DNA from: Bacteroidota bacterium
GTDB taxonomy: Bacteria > Bacteroidota > Bacteroidia > 2-12-FULL-35-15
Direction: 5' to 3'
DNA length: 64,000 bases
NCBI GenBank assembly: GCA_016707685.1
Contig: JADJHE010000016.1
Coordinates: forward strand, 38,164-102,163
In this document: positions 49,085 through 59,283 of the stretch, piece after piece
Numbering within the stretch: the stretch's first letter is position 1
Layout of the letters: every line of letters begins with the position of its first letter
Notes under the pieces: model-generated
What the model saw: the letters and a program-made list of their open reading frames with translations, nothing else
The model's database searches: none
Told to the model about the DNA's origin: nothing
Made by a program: the position numbers and the translations under genes

Positions 49085-50914
49085 ATGAAAAAATCACTTT
49101 TATTTACGATGCTTTCTCTCTCTGCATTATTCATAAATGCACAAAACGACCTACATTGTGGTGCTGATGAAATGCGAATAAATACATTAAAAGCAAATCC
49201 AAAAATTGCTGAAGCAGTGATTAAGCGCGATATCGCTTTAGAGGCATTCACCAAACAATACACTGCCGATTTTTATCAAAAGAAAACACCTGCAGCTACT
49301 TATGTTATTCCTGTTGTATTCCATGTTATTCACCTTTATGGAACTGAAAACATTTCAAATACTCAAATTTATGATGGATTGATGTATTGAACAAAACATT
49401 CCGAAAACAATCGGCTGATACTGCATCGATCATTGCTGCTTTTAAACCACTTCATGCCGATTGTGATATCGAATTTCGCTTAGCTACGTTGGATCCGAAT
49501 GGAAATTGCACGAGTGGTATCAACCGAATTGCATCACCATTAACTACTACTGGCGACCATGCAGTTAAATCATTAATACACTGGGATCCGAGTAAATACT
49601 TGAATGTATACGTTGTTCAAAATGCAGCAGGATTAGCTGGTCACGCTGTTTGGCCGGCTGATGCGGATTCGATTCCAAACTGGGATGGAATAGTTATTTC
49701 TCATGATTATGTTGGAAGTGTTGGCACCTCTACACCACAGCGATCAGTTGTATTAGCACATGAATGTGGACATTATCTTAATCTACAACACATTTGGGGT
49801 GGAAACAATGTTCCTAATTTTTATTATTATCCATGTGCCGACCCTTTCAAAGATTGCAACATTGATGACTTGGTTACCGATACCCCGCCTACTATTGGAT
49901 GGCAAAAGTTGCAATTTGAGCGGTGCATCCTGTGGTAATGTTGTTGATAATGTTCAAAATGCAATGGACTACTCGTATTGCAATAAAATGTTTACTTATG
50001 GACAAAAAGCACGTATGCATGCCTGCTTAAATGATACAATGGCTAATAGAAATAATCTATGGCAAACAGCAAATTTAATTGCTACAAAAAATGATTTCAT
50101 ATCCGTTCTACCCAGCACAGGAACTACCTTACCTTTTCTGAAGGATTTGAAACGATAACTGATTTAAACAGCTCCAATTGGTTTTCCAACTCATTTGATA
50201 CTGATAATGAATATACCATTTCATCAGTGCAGCATACAGTGGATCAAAATCACTTTTGCTTAATAATTTTAACAATACACAAAGTACAAAGACGAAGTAT
50301 ACAGTCCAATTATCGATTTAACAGGACTAGCAATATGGCTATTACATTTAAATATGCCTTTGCAAAAAGGATAGTATTAATCAAGATCAATTACAATTAT
50401 TTGTAACAAAGGCTGCAGCACAACATGGGTATTACGACTTAATCTTATTACTGCCGCATTAGAAACTGCTCCATTAACAACATCTAATTTTATTCCAACA
50501 AATCAATCCGAATGGAAAAGTGGCTACGCTACAATACCTGCAAGTTTCTTAAACAGTAATTTCAGATTTAAATTTGTTCATATTTCAAAAGGAGGAAACA
50601 ACTTGTATCTGGACGATATCAATATTGGACCTCAAGTTGGAATTGAAGAAGCGGAACTGATTAGCGGATTGTCAATATTTCCTAATCCAGGGAATGAGCA
50701 GATAAATATCAACTTCGGAATAAATCAGCAAAAAAAATTAACGATAAAAATCTATAATGTTTTGGGTGAATTGATAGAATCAAAAACCGATTCATATCAA
50801 GCAGGAGATCAAACCATAAATATATCTACCAAAAACTATCCTAATGGATACTATACAATCACTGTAAATTGTGATGAACAATATACAACACAACCATTAA
50901 TCATCAATCACTAG
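49085..50914 (+). CDS. Secreted M43-like metalloprotease with T9SS sorting domain (frameshifted)
   Basis: About 600 residues. Signal peptide (MKKSLLFTMLSLSALFINAQ), propeptide-like region ending TYVIPVVFHVIH, then a pappalysin-type (M43) metalloprotease: zinc motif VVLAHECGHYLNLQHIWGG and a Met-turn in NAMDYSYC. After about 50160 the sequence EGFETITDLNSSNWFSNS suggests an adhesive jelly-roll module, and the end (LSIFPNPGNEQINI..KIYNVLGELI) is a type A sorting domain. It is read in at least four frames with indels near 49378, 49905, 50135 and several at 50230-50600. Exported protease that may digest protein or mature surface adhesins; substrate unknown. Confidence 0.82.
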
Positions 50915-51020
50915 TTATTGCATGCAATACTTGGTGTAACAAGGTCTATTCGATTCATTTTGTATGATTTTAATACTAAAACAATAGACTTCATCTTTTG
51001 TTTATCGTAACATCTAAAAA

Positions 51021-51052
51021 TAAAAAGCCCTCCATTTCTGGAGGGCTTTTTC
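51021..51052. terminator. Bidirectional intrinsic terminator
   Basis: A 12-bp perfect stem (AAAAAGCCCTCC and its complement) around a 6-nt loop. It serves the protease gene (+) and, about 70 nt further downstream, rpsA (-). Confidence 0.85.
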
Positions 51053-51121
51053 CTAAAAACCATGGCGTGATTTTTAGATTTTATAAGCGCGTATGCTTAC
51101 AAAATATTTTTAAAGAGTAAA

Positions 51122-52933
51122 TTACTTCTTAGCGTTTTTTTCAGACTCTTCCATATTCGCTTTTAAATTTGAAAGAACATCCATATCGCCTAGTGTTGTT
51201 TTTTCAACACTGTCTTTTACTTTTTTAACTGCTTTTTTAGCATCATCACTCGCAGCTTTCTTCTCAGTTGCTACTGCAGCTTTTTCAGCAGCTGTAACTT
51301 CTTCGTTGATTTTGCTATGAGAAACGATGATTTTTTTACCTTCTTTATTGAATTCAATTACTTTGAAATCCAATACTTCTTCTGCTTTCGCTGAAGAACC
51401 GTCAGTTTTAATTAAATGACGTGTTGGGCAAAATGCTTCAACACCGTAAGGCATTGAAATAACCGCACCTTTTTCCATTACATTAATGATAGTACCTTGG
51501 TGTAATGAATTTTCAGTGAAGATTGTTTCAAACACATCCCATGGATTTTCTTCCAATTGTTTGTGTCCTAAGCTCAATCTACGGTTTTCACCATCAATAT
51601 CAAGAACAACTACATCAATTTTTTCACCGATTTTAGTGAATTCTGATGGATGTTTGATTTTTTTAGACCATGATAAATCAGAGATGTGGATTAATCCATC
51701 AACACCTTCTTCTAATTCAACAAAGATACCGAAGTTAGTGAAGTTACGAACTGTAGCACTGTGTTTAGTTCCTTTAGCGTATTTATCCATAACACCAGTC
51801 CAAGGATCTGGCATTAATTGTTTAATACCTAAGCTCATTTTACGCTCTTCTCTGTCTAATGTTAAAACAACAGCTTCGATTTCGTCACCAACTTTCAAGA
51901 AGTCGTGAGCAGTACGTAAATGTTGACTCCAGCTCATTTCTGAAACGTGGATTAAACCTTCTACTCCTGGAGCGATTTCAACAAAAGCACCGTAGTCAGC
52001 AATAACAACAACTTTACCTTTTACTTTATCACCTACAGCTAATTCAGCTTTCAAACCATCCCAAGGGTGAGAAGAAAGTTGTTTTAAACCTAAAGCAATA
52101 CGTTTTTTATCATTATCAAAATCAAGGATAACTACATTGATTTTCTCATCTAATTTAACGATTTCTTCTGGGTGGTTAATACGTCCCCAAGATAAATCTG
52201 TGATATGGATTAATCCATCAACACCACCTAAATCGATAAACACACCGTAAGAAGTAATATTTTTAACAGTACCTTCTAATACTTGTCCTTTTTCTAATTT
52301 AGAGATAATGTCTTTTTTCTGTTGTTCTAATTCAGCTTCAATTAATGCTTTGTGCGATACAACAACATTTTTAAATTCATTGTTGATTTTAACAACTTTG
52401 AATTCCATTGTTTTACCAACGTAAACATCGTAATCACGGATTGGTTTCACATCAATTTGAGAACCTGGCAAGAACGCCTCGATACCAAATACATCAGCGA
52501 TAAGACCACCTTTTGTACGGCATTTAACATATCCTTTAATGATTTCATCATTGTTAAGAGCTTGGTTAACTCTATCCCATGATTTCATTGCACGAGCAGT
52601 TTTGTGTGATAAAATCAACTGACCGCTTTTATCTTCTTGGCTTTCTACGTATACTTCAACAGTATCACCAATTTTCAAATCTGGATTGTAACGGAATTCA
52701 GATAACTGAACAACTCCATCAGACTTGTATCCAATGTTAACAACAACTTCTTTGCTGTTTTTAGATACTACTTTACCATCAATAATCTCGTTTGCGGTTA
52801 CTGATTTTAAGGTTTTCTCATACATCGCGTCCAATTTGTCACGCTCATCTTTTGAATAACCTTCACCTTTTTTTCCAACTGCATTCCAGTCGAAATTTGC
52901 TAAGTCAGCTTGCGCTGTTTGTGTTTCTGCCAT
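51122..52933 (-). CDS. rpsA: 30S ribosomal protein S1
   Basis: 603 residues, intact. Six S1 RNA-binding domains follow one another (e.g. GQVLEGTVKNITSYGVFIDLGG, GDKVKGKVVVIADYGAFVEI, GTKHSATVRNFTNFGIFVEL). An acidic/basic tail (AEKAAVATEKKAASDDAKKAVK) extends the C-terminus. S1 binds mRNA at initiation; in Bacteroidota most mRNAs lack Shine-Dalgarno sequences, so S1 is especially important. The start follows a ~115-nt leader that contains a hairpin. Confidence 0.96.
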   Translation of the reverse strand: MAETQTAQADLANFDWNAVGKKGEGYSKDERDKLDAMYEKTLKSVTANEIIDGKVVSKNSKEVVVNIGYKSDGVVQLSEFRYNPDLKIGDTVEVYVESQEDKSGQLILSHKTARAMKSWDRVNQALNNDEIIKGYVKCRTKGGLIADVFGIEAFLPGSQIDVKPIRDYDVYVGKTMEFKVVKINNEFKNVVVSHKALIEAELEQQKKDIISKLEKGQVLEGTVKNITSYGVFIDLGGVDGLIHITDLSWGRINHPEEIVKLDEKINVVILDFDNDKKRIALGLKQLSSHPWDGLKAELAVGDKVKGKVVVIADYGAFVEIAPGVEGLIHVSEMSWSQHLRTAHDFLKVGDEIEAVVLTLDREERKMSLGIKQLMPDPWTGVMDKYAKGTKHSATVRNFTNFGIFVELEEGVDGLIHISDLSWSKKIKHPSEFTKIGEKIDVVVLDIDGENRRLSLGHKQLEENPWDVFETIFTENSLHQGTIINVMEKGAVISMPYGVEAFCPTRHLIKTDGSSAKAEEVLDFKVIEFNKEGKKIIVSHSKINEEVTAAEKAAVATEKKAASDDAKKAVKKVKDSVEKTTLGDMDVLSNLKANMEESEKNAKK

Positions 52934-52944
52934 TTTAATTAATC

Positions 52945-52961
52945 CCGAAGAACTTCCTCGG
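52945..52961 (-). promoter_or_regulatory. Hairpin just upstream of the rpsA start
   Basis: On the minus strand CCGAGG-AAGTT-CTTCGG forms a 6-bp stem (one G-U) with a 5-nt loop 11 nt before the rpsA ATG, followed by AT-rich AUUAAUUAAA. Such a leader structure is a candidate site for autogenous control by S1. Confidence 0.4.
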
Positions 52962-53056
52962 TGGCTTTTGTTTTGTATTCAATTGCATTATATATTTAAC
53001 TGCAATTGAAGGGGTTAATAATAAAATAATTATCTCCCTAACTAATTTAGGGGACG

Positions 53057-53064
53057 CAAATGTA
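53057..53064 (-). promoter_or_regulatory. -7 promoter element for rpsA
   Basis: On the minus strand TACATTTG fits TAnnTTTG. Transcription would start near 53050 and give a ~115-nt leader. The 5' stretch 52934-53229 otherwise contains only AT-rich sequence with no gene; the part from 53065 to 53229 shows no feature I can name. Confidence 0.5.
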
Positions 53065-53229
53065 CGATTTTTTCTAAAAACAGAATTGATTTTAATTGAT
53101 TTTTTTACTCAATTTTTAGAGTAATTGAATAATTTATTAAAAATCAATAATTTAAAATTTATGATTTTATACCGCCTGGGCAAACCTTGGAAATCAATCA
53201 ATTGATTATCAGAAAGTTGTAATTATAAT

Positions 53230-54707
53230 TTAAACTGATTTTTTTACAACCTCCAGCAATTTCACCATTGCATAGGTATCCATTTTACAATATTCCAACA
53301 ATTGCTCTCTAACTTCTAGTGCTTTAAACATATCACTCTCATTTTGAAGCTTTTCGAATGCTATCATGGCTATACTACCCGATGAAATGGCTAAATTCGA
53401 ATAGCTCAATTCAGGAACCAAAGCAGGTAAAACCGTTTTAATGGAATGTGAATTTTTCATCAATGGATGATAAAAATAACGTTCTTGAAACACTTGCATT
53501 AAATCAAGCAACTTATTCAAAATCAAATTTATATCGTTTTCAAATTCAGGGAATTCTTTTTTTAGCCCATTCAATACATTTCGTTCCATCAACGCATCAA
53601 AAACCAAAATAGTGGATGCCATTTTTAGATGAACTAACAAGTTTTCGAGAAATGCTTTTCGAGGATCAACACCTTGTTCTGCTAAAAATTCGAAATGCTT
53701 AATTTCTGAATGCTCATTTTCTAGATAATGTATTGAAAATTGAAATGGAATGTGTTGATAGGGCTTTGTTCCATCATACAATGGAACAGCTGGCATAAAC
53801 GTTTCAAAATCCATAAAACAAAGTGGATATTGAATTTTATCAATAAATGCTTTTAACTGAGGTTGATTTACGTGTATTTCTCCTTCTGCTATTGATTTTA
53901 AATGAATATTAATATTTTTATCCAATTCATTTATTTTAGGAATTTCATCTATCGTTCGAATACCCGATGAATACAAGGCAAATTGTTCCGACTTAGGCAA
54001 ACCACTTAATTCGAACACGGAGTTTTTAGGTACATTTTTCCAACAAGTTCCCATAAAATCGCAATTATATGGACTAAAACACTGTTCGCCAATTGGAATT
54101 TTCGGGCATAGCGGCCGACAAAGCAACTTGCTTTAAATTGCCCGACTTTTCCGTAATCATTTCTTGATTCTTCAATACATCTTTTAAAACCGAGGTGGAT
54201 GAAACAAAGAAGCTAAATCAATTTCCCCTTTTTTAACGTATTGATTATTTAATGTTATCAATGACATGTCAGCTAAAGCAACCCCGAATTGGTAATAACC
54301 TAATACTGCAGAGATGCATCGAGCAAATACGTATTCGAAATTTTAATTGAACTTTTTACTTCGTAAGCATACCATTTGCCTTCCTTCTTAACCAAAATAT
54401 CCAATATTGCTAAAACTTGATTGTATTGAAATGCCGCTTCATAAATCACCTCAACACCTTGCTCAATTAATTCTTTTGTTTTTTGAACCGCAGCCAAATT
54501 ATCGTTCCGTTTTGCAGGTGTTGCATCTATACCGCCTGGATATAATTTTTGAGCTAAAACACCAACACTATTTCCTCTACTAAAAATTGCTTGCTGTTCG
54601 GCACTAGGCTTATCCCTTAGTTGAATATAATTTCGATATAAGTAAAGCGATTTTTGACATTGTAATCCACGCAAAAAAGTAGACTTACTTAAGATATGTT
54701 TTTCCAA
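53230..54707 (-). CDS. DUF2779 protein: Fe-S PD-(D/E)XK nuclease fused to a DEDD exonuclease (frameshifted)
   Basis: About 490 residues. The N-terminal half resembles Cas4/RecB-type nucleases: LSKSTFLRGLQCQKSLYLY with Cys, YEAAFQYNQVLAILDILV and YAYEVKSS (E/D-x-K), then a C-terminal C-x5-C-x5-C cluster (CFSPYNCDFMGTC) which with the first Cys gives a four-cysteine iron-sulfur set. The C-terminal half is a DEDDy 3'-5' exonuclease: CFMDFETFMP (DxE), LVFDALMERN and EYCKMDTYAM (YxxxD). Together this is DUF2779, function unproven. Indels near 54300 and 54200 separate the two ORFs. It could take part in nucleic acid repair or defence. Confidence 0.8.
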
Positions 54708-54750
54708 AATTGAACTATTTTTTACAAAGAAAGGAATTTGTTTTAATACC

Positions 54751-54796
54751 TAATGTAAATTAACATTAAGTCGACATTTTAAGGCTAACGGTCGAC
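54751..54796. promoter_or_regulatory. Inverted repeat and paired GTCGAC sites, possible operator
   Basis: TAATGT-AAATTA-ACATTA (54751-54768) is a perfect 6-bp inverted repeat around a 6-bp centre, followed by two GTCGAC palindromes (54770-54775 and 54791-54796) 21 bp apart. It lies between the DUF2779 gene (-) and the small secreted protein (+), where divergent promoters are expected. No other regulatory element is certain in this ~228-bp gap. Confidence 0.3.
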
Positions 54797-54935
54797 AAAA
54801 AACAAAAGTTAACCACTTACTACAAGTAATCAACTTTGCATGGTTAATAAAACTAGCTAAATTGAAGCAACTTTCTCTTGATAATGTGCATCATATATTA
54901 TATTATTGTTATGATTTTAAAACAGCCAAATTAGC

Positions 54936-55373
54936 ATGAAAAAAATACTCGTTTTTTCAAACTTATTATTTTTTATTTTTTCATTAAATACAATAGCGCA
55001 GAATCCAGCTGTTCAAAACATCAATATAGATAAAGGAGAAAGTCCATTTTCTAATCCTGTTATACTAGCTCATTATTCAGTTCAGGAGTTGAATCAAATG
55101 CAACAATCTGACAGTATAAAATTCAAAACGATTGTTTATTACTATACCCAATCATTTTCTGTTGAGTCTGTAATTTGTTCTGATTGTATTCAAACAGACA
55201 TAGCGATTATTGATATTAGTAAATTTGAATATTTAAGAAAGAAAAGTTACAATTACACAAAAGATTTCACCAAGTATGGATTCAAACTAACACTTATTGC
55301 AACTGATGAATTAGAATACAAAATGCCCATACACTTACCCTTAACTACTCCTTTGGATGAAGATTCTGAATAA
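54936..55373 (+). CDS. Small secreted protein, unknown (module 1)
   Basis: 145 residues with a signal peptide (MKKILVFSNLLFFIFSLNTIAQ). The mature part has SVQELNQMQQSDSIKFKTIVYYYTQSF, a Cys pair in VICSDCIQ (CxxC), and a strand/helix repeat ending GFKLTLIATDELEYK. I do not recognise a family. The stop codon lies inside the first codons of the next gene (start 55357), so the two are translationally coupled. The small protein may be a chaperone, partner or periplasmic inhibitor of the large cargo protein; this is inference from context. Confidence 0.6.
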   Translation: MKKILVFSNLLFFIFSLNTIAQNPAVQNINIDKGESPFSNPVILAHYSVQELNQMQQSDSIKFKTIVYYYTQSFSVESVICSDCIQTDIAIIDISKFEYLRKKSYNYTKDFTKYGFKLTLIATDELEYKMPIHLPLTTPLDEDSE

Positions 55374-57184
55374 TTATTTATATCATTTTTTTTATTGCTT
55401 TTTGCAACAAAAACAATCGGACAAACCTATACCATTAACACAGGTGGGAGTGTTACTACTTGCTCTGGAACAATCTATGATAGTGGTGGTAGTGGTGGCA
55501 ACTATGGAAATAATGAAAACAACATCATGACATTCTGTTCTAGTTCAAGCAATTGTATAAGCATTACATTTACCGCATTTGATGTAGAAAACAATTACGA
55601 CCGCCTTCGTATTTATGATGGACCTACAACGGCATATGCTGTTGCAGGAAACTACGATAATAGTAACATTCCTGCTCTACCTTTTACAATTACATCAACT
55701 TCAGGATGCTTGACCTTAAGATTTACTTCTGATGGAAGTAACACAGGAAACTTTGCAGCAACAATTAATTGCGCTGCTTGCCCTGCAACACCATCATATA
55801 ATAATCCAAATGGATTCATTTACAATTGCAATGCTCTTTTTTATGATAATGGTGGATCTGCAGGGAATTATACAAAAAATCAAAATAGAACAACTAAAAT
55901 TTGCTCAAATTCATCTAACTGTGTAATTGCAACATTTACTTCTTTTACTACAGAAGCTAGCGTAGATATTTTAAGAATTTATGATGGAAATTCAACAGCA
56001 GCTACTTTAATTGGAGCCTATTCAGGAACAACTTCACCAGGTACAATCACATCTTCCACAGGTTGCTTAACGTTTAATTTTACATCAGATAATACGAATA
56101 CTAATTTTGCTGGCTGGGCAGCAACTATTAGTGTGGCACCTGTGCTACCCTCCTCCGTCTTCACCACAAAATTGTAATGGCGCTTACCACTGTATGTAGT
56201 GATCAAGCTTTTTCAGGAAAATAGTTCTGGAAGTGGAAGTATTATCGATTTGAATTCTTCAATGATGGTTGTCTATCTGGAGAGAACCAAAGTTCATAGT
56301 CTTTCTCCCACGGCAATGGAGTAGTTGAATTGAACATTACCCCAGCAAATGGGACTGATATTGATTATGATTTTGCTGTTTATTTGGGGCCCTTAGCAAC
56401 AATAACTTGTCCTCCTGTGGGGCTCCTTTAAGATGTTCATTTGCTTGAGCGGTGGAACAACAGGATTAAGACTTTTATCTGGTGATTTAACTGAAGGTGC
56501 ATCGGGTAATCGATTTGTAAATCAACTTAATGTAATAGCTGGCGAAAAATACATTTTAGTTGTTGATAATTTTTCTGAATCCACACAACCTTTTACGCTC
56601 GATTGACATTAAGTGGTGCTACACTTGGTTGTACCCCATTACCGATTGAATTACTTAGCTTTTCAGGTAAAAATATGGGGAAACGAATTTTATTAGAGTG
56701 GACTACTGCAACAGAAATAAATAATTCGTTCTTCACATTAGAACGTTCGAAAGATGCAGATAAATTTGATGAAGTTGCAATTATTGAAGGTGCTGGCAAC
56801 AGTGCAAGTATTATCAATTACACAGGTTGACGAATCACCACATTATGGAAGTTACCTATTATAGACTCAAACAAACAGACTACAATGGTGATTATAGTTA
56901 TTCTCATGTAATTTCAATAGAAAATGGATTAGATGATGTAGAACTATATCAAATGTTCATCCCAACCCAACTACAAGTGATATTAATTTTGACTCCCTTT
57001 ACTCCCCTATTTATGGCTTGCAAAAGCAATATTGGATTATACAGGAAGAGTAGTGAGTGACGAAAAGCAAACTATTGGAGAAGGTAAAACTCATTAAATG
57101 CAAAAATAGGAGAACTACAAAAGGCATTTAAAAAAAAACAAATCGTTTTTTGTCGAAAAAACCTGCTTTTATCTGAAAAATTAA
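55357..57184 (+). CDS. Large secreted CUB-like T9SS cargo protein (module 1, frameshifted)
   Basis: About 590 residues. Start at 55357 with a short signal that needs one T inserted near 55390 (ILNNYLYHFFLLLFATKTIGQ). Two CUB-like units follow, each with GGSxGNYxxNxN, Cys pairs, RLRIYDGPTTA / ILRIYDGNSTA and a GCLTLRFTSDGS ending. A third region (SGENQSSWYSFSPT..DYDFAVYLGP) precedes the FSGKN-ILLEWTTATEINN module and a type A sorting domain. Indels crowd 56165-56600 and 56820-57120; the 3' end is uncertain (57135 or 57184). CUB-like domains usually bind proteins or glycans, so an adhesin is likely. It shares its C-terminal half with the cargo of module 2. Confidence 0.72.
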
Positions 57185-57194
57185 AAAAAATGCG

Positions 57195-57202
57195 TAACTT
57201 TG
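57195..57202 (+). promoter_or_regulatory. -7 promoter element before the module-2 small protein
   Basis: TAACTTTG fits TAnnTTTG, with TCTG 19 nt upstream (57172-57175), and lies 40 nt before the ATG at 57243. It indicates a promoter inside the cluster. Confidence 0.5.
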
Positions 57203-57242
57203 TAGCTATAAAATTCGTACAAACAAGATAAAAAAGAACCAA

Positions 57243-57584
57243 ATGAGAATATGTCTTTTATCGTTAATCCTTTTATTTAGTTTATCAAAAACAAAGGCAC
57301 AGGCTTCATACACTGATACAGCCTATAAATACATTTTTGTGATTAAGTTTAATGAAATTAAAAGTCCTGGCAGTGCTAAAATTGCTAAAAATAATCTAAC
57401 CAACCTTTTTGACTCTCAACATCAGACTTTTTCTATACAAGACACAAGTATTTCGATTCGTTCTGCTGTTAAAACCGCAGATTCTACTTTGATAAATAAA
57501 CTAAATGGATATGGTTATACTGTTTTATCATTTTCTAAAAACATTATTATTCAAACTGAAAATACAGTAAAAAAAAGGGAATAA
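57243..57584 (+). CDS. Small secreted protein, unknown (module 2)
   Basis: 113 residues with a signal peptide (ICLLSLILLFSLSKTKAQ). The mature part (YIFVIKFNEIKS, FDSQHQTFSI, ISIRSAVKTADSTLINKLNGYGYTVLSF) has the beta-alpha-beta-beta-alpha-beta spacing and GYxV ending of a ferredoxin-like (heavy-metal-associated-type) fold, but without a CxxC, so metal binding is not indicated. This fold assignment is tentative. It precedes the next gene by 1 nt. Confidence 0.55.
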   Translation: MRICLLSLILLFSLSKTKAQASYTDTAYKYIFVIKFNEIKSPGSAKIAKNNLTNLFDSQHQTFSIQDTSISIRSAVKTADSTLINKLNGYGYTVLSFSKNIIIQTENTVKKRE

Positions 57585-57585
57585 A

Positions 57586-59122
57586 ATGAGAAAAATTATA
57601 CTGCTATTAATAACCCTGTTTCTTACAAACTGCCTTGAAACATTTTCTCAGGAGATAGCCCTTGCACAGCTACCCCTGTTACAATAAATGCAGGCTCCGT
57701 TTGCGGCACTTATACTGGAGGAACAACGGTTGGAGCTACTTATTCAAATAATGCAGCAAATGGTGGCACTCCAAGCTGCGCTAGTCCTGGTGCTCCAGAT
57801 GTTTGGTATACTTTTGTTGCACCATCTAGTGGAATAATTCAAATATATTTAACTGCAGGTTCACTAACAGATGGAGGTATGGCTTTATACTCTTCTTCAA
57901 ATAATTTATGCTCAGCACTTTAACATCAATAGTTTGTAATGATGACTCTGGGCCAGGTTACATGCCTCAAATAGGAGGATGTGGATTAACACCTGGTAAT
58001 ACTTACTTTTTAAGATTTTGGAAATATAGTAGCGGAACAGGTACTTTTAATATTTGTTTTTGGAATTCATATATTGAAGACAATAGCTCCTCAACAAATT
58101 GTGCTGGCGGTACACAGGTATGCAGTACTAACAGTTTTACTGGAAATAACAGCGGTGCAGGAACTACCGAATTAAATTCACGCAATGCAGGCTGCTTAGG
58201 TGGAGAAAACAACTCCTCTTGGTATTGGCTAAACATTGGAACAACTGGCAATTTAGAAATGACAATAACTCCATCAAATGGTACTGACGACTACGATTTT
58301 GCTATTTGGGGGCCTATCAATGCATGTCCTCCTGCATCAGCGCCAACAAGATGTAATTATGCAGCCTACCCAAGAGCCTTTGGATGTGGAACAAACACAA
58401 ATCCAACAGGAATTACCTCATCTGGAGTAGGAACCACAGCTGCGGCATGCGACAACACACCTTATTTGAGCCAATTAGCTGTAACAGCTGGCCAGACATA
58501 CGTATTATTAATTGATGGTTATACAACAGCATCACAACCATTTGATCTGTCATGGGCAGGAACTGCAGGATTAAGTTGCACACCAATTGTTTTACCTATC
58601 GAACTCATCAATTTCTCGGGAAAACCTAACTACAAACAAAATATTATTGAATGGACTACTGCAACCGAGATCAATAATGATTTTTTTACGGTAGAAAAAT
58701 CTATAGATGGGGTTGATTTTAAAGTTTTAACGACTGTTAAAGGCGCTGGTATGAGTAGTGAAAATAAATATTATTCAACTTTCGACAACAATCCATTTAA
58801 CGGAATTACTTATTATCGACTTAAACAAACTGATTTCAATGGAAACTATTCTTATTCAGAAATTATTGCAATTGAAAATAAATTTGGCGGATTCTCTGTA
58901 AATAATCTTCATCCCAATCCAACAAACAAAGATTTCAGCTTCGACTTTTATTCTCCTATTAATGGAATGGTTAAAATGCAAGTGCTTGATTATACAGGAA
59001 GAGTTGTGCTAAATGATTTGGTTTCTGTTTCCGAAGGAAAAACAACACTTTCAGCCGAAATTGGAAATCTAGCAAGTGGAATCTATTCATTAAAAGTAGT
59101 TTTTGAACGTAACAGGTTTTAA
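57586..59122 (+). CDS. Large secreted T9SS type A cargo protein (module 2, frameshifted)
   Basis: About 510 residues. Signal peptide (MRKIILLLITLFLTNCLETFS). Beta-rich, disulfide-rich modules follow (VCGTYTGGTTVGATYSNN, SCASPGAPDVWYTFVAPS, WYWLNIGTTGNLEMTITPSNGTDDYDFAIWGP), then the shared segment IELINFSGKPNYKQNIIEWTTATEINNDFFTVEKS and a type A sorting domain (NNLHPNPTNKDFSF..VLDYTGRVV..GIYSLKVVFER). Indels near 57645 and 57920 disturb the N-terminal part. It is a homologue of the C-terminal half of the module-1 cargo and lies 1 nt after the small module-2 protein. Confidence 0.78.
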
Positions 59123-59157
59123 ACAGTTAATAGCTAATAAAACAATAGTACAAAATA

Positions 59158-59203
59158 AAAAAAGCCACTTTTTCTGGTTTACAGAAAAGAGGCTTTTTTG
59201 CAT
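59158..59203 (+). terminator. Intrinsic terminator after module 2
   Basis: A two-part stem (AAAGCC ... GGCTTT and TTTTCTG ... CAGAAAA) with an internal bulge, followed by a T-run. Confidence 0.7.
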
Positions 59204-59255
59204 CCAAAACCTAATTCTAGCCAAATAAATACTTCTGAATTATAAATTATATAAT

Positions 59256-59263
59256 TACATTTG
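59256..59263 (+). promoter_or_regulatory. -7 promoter element for the type B cargo / PorP pair
   Basis: TACATTTG fits TAnnTTTG with TCTG 18 nt upstream (59234-59237). It lies 20 nt before the ATG at 59284, so the GTG at 59278 is unlikely to be the start. Confidence 0.5.
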
Positions 59264-59283
59264 TTACCATCAAACCAGTGGAT

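Noticed and set aside
57121..57184. Intrinsic terminator between the two modules
   Set aside because: A-rich and T-rich runs are present but I could not find a stable hairpin.
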